The position numbers were made by a program, and so were the translations under genes. From NCBI GenBank assembly GCA_946406115.1, contig OX291554.1:15077092-15141091 (forward strand): 64,000 nucleotides of DNA. Reading direction: 5' to 3'. The stretch's first letter is position 1. Each line of letters begins with the position of its first letter. The stretch comes from Apoda limacodes. Lineage: Eukaryota; Arthropoda; Insecta; Lepidoptera; Limacodidae. Below, one piece after another: positions 58,219-64,000 of this stretch. A model generated the notes under the pieces. It ran no database searches and was not told where the DNA came from. It was given only the letters and a program-made list of their open reading frames with translations.

Positions 58219-61200
58219 TTGAAAAAACTTAAAATTCAATATGCTGGCCACATATCTACAATAAACGGACAGGCTAGGGGACTTTATTTTACATATTATG
58301 TTTGTGGCGATTTAATTTAGGTAGGTACTCACCGATTGTCATCTTTTGGAATTCTATGAAATCGCAATTTTCTATTATTACTACTGTACGAAGTAGATAA
58401 AAAACCGTATACTGCACATGTACACCGCATTTAAAAAAATAAAACCTGCGTCGCAAAAATTATAAAATGTAATAAGCGATAACGACACGCTACACGCTGC
58501 CTAGACAGTACCCTCGCGGACTAACTAAACTGGTAATTTAACTAATTATTTGGTTTTTAGTTAATTTTCTCCCGGAAAAACTATGGAAAGTCCCGAAGAC
58601 AGGACACTGAACCTACCTAATAATACTTTAAATCCAAAAATTTTAGCATAAAGATATTAGGATTCAAATTTTATCGAACAAGTATTCTGTACACGGATTT
58701 ACCTACCCGAGTGTATTAAAATATCCCTATACAGCATTACGAATCTAAGTGAATAAAATATCATTAGTACATGATCAATAGTGGAGGGTACATTCCACAT
58801 ACTTGCTTTCATACAAAAAAAAAATTTTTGATATCAAAAACTAACTTGACATATTCACTGCCATATCTCTGAAAAAAAATAGATAAGTAACAAATTACAA
58901 GTTAGTTAAGATATTATGCTTATACACTTACGTGTACCCAAAACCTGAAACTTGGCTTGTAATGTCCTTTTTTTTATTACTCTTAAGTTTCTTTTATACC
59001 GTGCTTCATGAAATTACCTAAGTCCTATTGACATTTTCATACAATACTCAACACTAGATGGAAACTAACATTTCTAATGCATTTTTGTTTCCTTCTATGT
59101 CCGCTTTAGATATTGTTCTGAGCCTTCTATTAGAACCTATATTCAAAATAGTTTAAAACATTCTTAAAAACACTAAAACGGTAATATGACCAACTTACTT
59201 CGAAATACCACAGCCCTGCTACAGTACCTAGTGGGATTTTCATACAAACTAACAATTCCTATTTCATTTAGGGGTTGAATTTTCAAAAACCCTTATTTTA
59301 TAATACCTCAACGTATTAAGACTAATAGATACACCCTCCAAATTTCAAGTCTGTGCGACAAGCGGTTGAGGCTGTGCGTTGTTTGTGATTGAGTCAGGAC
59401 TTTGTCTTATATTCATATAGATTATGACGTATATTTCTTATTGTTTATTTGATGTGACGGCAGCATGCACGAAGAAATGACACGGGTCACGTTACTTTCG
59501 TTTGAGGCCGCAAGAGCATGGCACCCCAGCCGCACAGCGAGAGCGCGTCCTCTGCCACCCGCTTGCGTTTGCGTTCATGGGTTTGCACGGAACAAGTGAT
59601 AGAGGCACGATCGTTATTACGTAAAATTATCGTCCGTGAACCGGCTTTACAGACAAACCGTTTTTTTTATTATTACGTTAATGATATACCTTTTTGAATT
59701 CCTTGTAATAATCCATTTAATTTGTGCCTATGTTATTTGACCTCACAGCTGCCATGTTTAATTATTTTTTTACGCCACCTAGCTAGGAACACTTGGGCTA
59801 CTTTCACTTTGGGTGTGATTATCGCCGTTTGTATTTCGCCCGGCGATCGTTGGACTTTGGTCCGATTTACGTGAATTTTGAAACTGAACGGCTTTAACAA
59901 CAGCAGGGGTTTGAAAATTACCACTAACTTGCAAAACAGCCAATATAAATCGAGGTCATAAAAAGATTCTATTTATCAAGTATTGTATTATTGTCTTCTT
60001 TTATCATCCTTCTGCATTAGTCAGTCAAAAAAAGTACTCTTTATCAACTATAATCGTTTTAGTTATATTGAATCTAAAAATTAATTCACGTTAGCTGTCA
60101 AAGTGCGACTTTCACCCGCCTATTTCACGGTGTGATTAGTGCGATCGCCCGACGATATTTACCAGCTTATCTCATTATGCCAGCTTTCTATAATATTAAT
60201 AAAATAATGTCGTCGCAGGGACCAAAATGTAACTCAATGAATAAGACAGTAGGCAAATCATTAGGAAAAAAATTGCTACTCAGTGGAAGTTTCATAAGTA
60301 ATTGAGTGCCTTAAATTAAAATTTTTACTATAATTTTAAAGATTTAAAGTAAAAACTTTATAATTTTCATAAAATTTAATTATTGTAATACCAGAAAATC
60401 ATATTTTTAATAGAATATAAGGATTTAAAATATAATCGCCTTTTTTTAAAACGGTACACTAAAAAAAACACCCTTCTACGATCGCTACATTCTGAATGTA
60501 CACTTGCCTAGGAAGTTCGTTCCGTCATTGTGTTTAAAGGAGACTTGACTAGTTGTAGTCACACAGAGCCTCTAATCAAATAAAACCCAATCAAAAAACG
60601 TTATTATTTCACAAGAAACAGAAGTTACGCAATCTGGGTAAGGTTTGTTCATCAAAGATAACTTTACTCGGTCTGGTAGAAGCGTTTCTATGATCATTAT
60701 CGCTATAGTGCTCACAAGTCTAAGGGTCCTTAGTCAAGCCGGCCTATCCATACGTAGTACACATTATGACTGCTGACTCCGTACTTACTTATATAATCAT
60801 TTTCATATAAGAAGAAAGAGTAACTAGTATAGAAGGGTCATTAGCGTATCGCTAAGGAGGATAACAACACACAATTTTTGTTCACTGTGGACATTACAGC
60901 CGAAAATACTGCAAGTAACCATTATCAATGCCGTTTTTAGTCAAAAACAATACACATTAAACATCTAGAAATTACTTTATTGGCGTGTAGCATATAATTA
61001 AAAAAAAGGCATTTAAAAAGTTTTGCTCTCTTTTTAACCTACGTTGTACGTCAATAAGGTTCTTCCACGAGTTTATTATATTGTTGTCACTTCTTTAGTT
61101 ATTCCTTCTCTATGCACGAAATTTGTTCGTATTATTATAAGAGAAAAAAAAATCAAGAAAACTCAAACACAACGTGATAATAATCCTGAACAAACCTATA

Positions 61201-61500
61201 CCGACACCATCAATTATTGTGAAAAAATAAAAAGTTAAAACACATAAGAGATCTTGATGAATTTTCTATGACATTTTTTTCCGGGTAATTTCAAGCATAA
61301 TACTTTATAGAATAAAATATTCAATAAACGACTACCTCCTTTTTTTTTTATTTTTTGTCTTAACCATAGCCCTACTTTGATAGTGATTGTCGCTTTTAAA
61401 ATACTAACTAATATATCCAATATCTCATGTTTATGCAGCCTAATGCACATAATGCGTTGAAACAAAACGCAACTATGATATTTTCTTGTCTATGGTACTG
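58219..61500. other. No gene identified; some repeats
   Basis: 58790-59420 holds a repeat-like stretch related to 28320-28600. 59460-59640 is GC-richer than its surroundings. 59720-59930 gives a short minus-strand frame with no domain. Nothing else can be assigned. Confidence 0.4.
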
Positions 61501-61504
61501 GCTT

Positions 61505-61785
61505 CGTAATCCGTGGCTGTACATTACTTGGTCGGACAATACTTGTCCGGACCGAGAATTCGCAGCCAGGAATACTCAACCATGAGTACATGTACACGAA
61601 ATCCGTGGTCGCGTAATCCTTGGCCGTACAATACTGGTGCGGACAGAAAATGTACAGCCCGTATTACGCAACCAATACTACGCAGCCAGTACTTGAAATC
61701 CTTGTACACGTATTCCGGGGGCGTACAATATTGGCTGTGTAATATCTGTCTGTACAATCCATTGGATGCGTAATCCTGCCTCCCT
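61505..61785. repeat. Cluster of ~15-bp periodic units (TGTACA/CGTAATCC), locus 2
   Basis: Repeated units such as CGTAATCCTTGGC, CGTACAATACTGGTG and CGTACAATATTGGCT in both orientations, as at 33511-33803. The overlapping long frames (about 86 and 109 codons on opposite strands) result from the repeat and are not genes. Confidence 0.75.
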
Positions 61786-61899
61786 AAAGAAATTAGGCCA
61801 GTGTCCAGTGTGACCAGATAAAAATTTTCGATTCTGCTAATCTGACAGGGCAAAATCTGCTAAAACCTGCTAAATACTTTAGAAAAAACGCTACATGAA

Positions 61900-62560
61900 T
61901 GTTATCCTATCAGATGCCTAGAATTTGTGTCTATAGATAAGTCTAAGACCAACTCAGACCCATTCCCGTTCTCGATTCAACCCTCGTGTTGTGTGGTCGT
62001 GTTCTAGAGCGTCAAGTGCTCTCATTGTGCTCCGAGTTGTGGTGACTCAGTCGGTGCGCATTCCTGTGTAGAGTTTTGCCTCAGTGCTGACTACCTCGTA
62101 TCGTTGTTTGGATTATTGCCTGCGATACTTGGAAAATCGGCCTGAGGGTAGTGTGTTTTTGTGTGTGTGAGCGTTTCTCGTAGTCGCGGAACTACTACTC
62201 ATAGTGACTCTCACTTGGCTCTTTGACTGACGCTGGATCGCCCGGCCTGAGTCCGGCTTTGGGCAGATCGCTAGTGTAGTATTTCCACTTCAGCGGTTCG
62301 CCCCTCCTAGCATTCTCGCGTTTTAAGTGTCCATTGCGTCTAGTTTGTAAAAAAACCAATTCCGAGTGCTCAAGGGCTGGTAGGTGAGATTGTATAGCTC
62401 TTTTCAGAGTTGCAGAGGTCTTCCTAAATTTTTTGAATTTGTAAACGTTTCATTGTTTGGGCAACGTAGCCCCGGCAGTAGGAGTAGGTGTTAGGTATAC
62501 ACCAACACGGAGTCTTATCCCAAACAAAACAGAAATGATTTAAATTCGTATCAATAGATG
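61900..62560. other. GC-richer non-coding stretch
   Basis: Clearly richer in G and C than the rest of the window, with many short direct and inverted words, but stops in all frames. It may be a LINE 5' UTR or a host 5' exon; nothing I see decides this. Confidence 0.3.
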
Positions 62561-63149
62561 GCGTTGTGTATATCGATTTGTTATATAGGTTGTTATTTTA
62601 TTGAAAAAGAAAAGTAACCGACCCTTAAAAAATATTGTTTTAATATCAAAATGTCCCTTAAGCTAACAAAAATGAAGTAATGGGCGCCTTTATTAAATTT
62701 TCGAAATTTTACATAAATTGAATTAGGTCGTTGTACTTTAAGCGGCAATAAATTGAACTACATGCCGGTTTAGGTAATAAATTTTCACTATTGATTGATA
62801 GATGACGCTGTTCGCATGTTCTGAGTTTGGCAGCGACACACAACAGTGTCACTGAATAATATGAATAGGTGTAGGTAATTACCAACCAAATAAAAAAAAA
62901 AAATTTGGTATCTACCCACTTTAATACTTAGATATATTATAGAACAAACGCACGCAAGCGTGAACTTCGACCTCAGTACAATTTGTTTCTTTTAGTTTTA
63001 TCCTGGGTCGAATGCGTCTAAGTTCTTAAACAATTGTTTTGTGAAAAGGATAGCTCACTTTTGAAGAACAGCATGCCATCGCACAAGTGCACCTACTTTA
63101 GAATTGAAAACACTTCAGATAATAGCGCTTACATTTTTAACCAATTTAG

Positions 63150-63780
63150 AAAAAGGGAGGCTCCAGTTTGACCCGTATGTTTGTATGTATGTCCGTGATT
63201 ATCTCGCGTTTGGCTGAACCGATTTTAATACGGTTTTCAAAAAAGAACTTGTTACATGTCGTTTGCATCGATCCGGTAATAATTAAGCGATGCATTAGTT
63301 TAACTCGACCGATTTTTGACAAAATTTTAGTACACTTAAGAGCAAAAACTTATTGGTCACTTACATAAACTAGTACGATATTTCATAAACTAGTAAAACA
63401 GAAAGTAGGTATATTAAAAGAAGTTTTATTTTACTCATAAATAATTAAATACGCTTTCATCTTTCTCTGACTTCACAGATATCATGAGTTGTTTAGGATA
63501 TATTGGCGTCTATTTAAGTGACTAGTTATTAATCGACTTCAAAAAAGAAGGAAGTTCCTTATTCCTCGAAATCTTTTCTTATGTATGTCTTCCGATTACT
63601 CGAAGTCTCCTTGACCGATTCGGAAAATTCTTGTTTGTTTGAAAGAGTATACTTCCCAGATGGTCCCATGGTCATCAGGTCAGGATATAATGATGGAATC
63701 CTGGAGAAATCGAGGGAACTTAAATTTTTAAAGGCACACTTGAAGCGATTAGTGTACGAGAAAATAAGCCAATAGGTCAC
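63150..63780 (+). repeat. Composite interspersed repeat
   Basis: Two modules: 63150-63370 ('GGGAGGCTCCAGTTTGACCCGTATG', 'ATTATCTCGCGTTTGGCTGAACCG') and 63540-63780 ('AAAAGAAGGAAGTTCCTTATTCCTCG', 'TTGTTTGAAAGAGTATACTTCCCAGATGG'). They resemble common lepidopteran repeats; no open frame of meaning. Confidence 0.45.
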
Positions 63781-64000
63781 TTAAAAGTAGGGATGTTCCG
63801 ACTAGTCGGTAAAGCTGAACATCCGGCCACTTTCGTAGTCGGCGACAAGTTGGCGACTATTCGGCAAAGAGAAATTGTCTGTGGTCGATCGAACATTTAA
63901 TCATAGAACCTAGCTGAGGTTTCAGGGTTGGTTGACATTATTGGTTGTCCATACTCGTAGTATTTTCTGTTTTTCCCTGCCCAACATGAGAAATTATCAT

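Noticed and set aside
61513..61853. Overlapping open frames of 86 and 109 codons on opposite strands
   Set aside because: They arise from the 15-bp repeat (a period divisible by three keeps frames open); products are repetitive and have no domain.

Overview
The window looks like one piece of an insect nuclear genome, most probably a moth or butterfly. This is inferred from several things: AT-rich DNA, small exons separated by GT..AG introns, many families of degraded transposons, tRNA-derived SINEs, dozens of 5'-truncated LINE tails, and TTAA-flanked piggyBac-like miniature elements. No bacterial-style operons, rRNA, functional tRNA or CRISPR arrays were seen.

Three or four host genes can be supported. 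(1) 2864-7019, minus strand: a complete four-exon p24/TMED cargo receptor of the gamma class (TMED7/TMED3-like, 210 aa). (2) 14441-33232, minus strand: an eleven-exon gene whose splice phases all agree. It encodes about 792 aa: a very short outside segment, one membrane span, a cysteine-rich juxtamembrane stretch, then a long disordered tail with about 25 YxxPhi motifs, many of the form (D/E)PxYExPhi. I do not recognise it as a named gene; the layout resembles LAT/PAG-type transmembrane adaptors, and it is the most interesting gene here. (3) 38745-45579, minus strand: a MULE-transposase-derived gene with good splice sites but several frame breaks, probably decaying. (4) 46262-46525, plus strand: a single THAP zinc-finger exon whose partner exons I cannot find.

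The rest is mostly mobile DNA. 1-2170 is a broken Ty3/gypsy pol. 12315-13313 is a 999-bp non-autonomous DNA transposon with perfect 23-bp inverted ends. 29500-30190 is a Tc1/mariner hybrid relic, followed by a separate Tc1-like relic to 31570. 32531-33004 and 44305-44777 are two copies of one piggyBac-like MITE. 39913-40117 and 40147-40564 are adjacent hAT-type MITEs. 50704-51290 is a copia fragment. 56050-58218 is a LINE whose reverse transcriptase frame is still open. 33511-33803 and 61505-61785 are two clusters of a peculiar ~15-bp periodic repeat. The same CR1/Jockey-like LINE tail occurs at least nine times.

Region by region: gypsy relic and TMED gene (0-7 kb); inverted partial copy of TMED introns and repeats (7-12 kb); large TIR element and SINE (12-13.6 kb); adaptor gene with repeat-filled introns (14-33 kb); repeat-rich DNA (33-38 kb); decaying MULE gene with MITEs in its introns (38-46 kb); THAP exon, hairpins and copia (46-51 kb); mostly unassignable AT-rich DNA with fold-backs (51-56 kb); LINE (56-58 kb); repeats (58-64 kb). 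I see no sign that the host genes act in one pathway.
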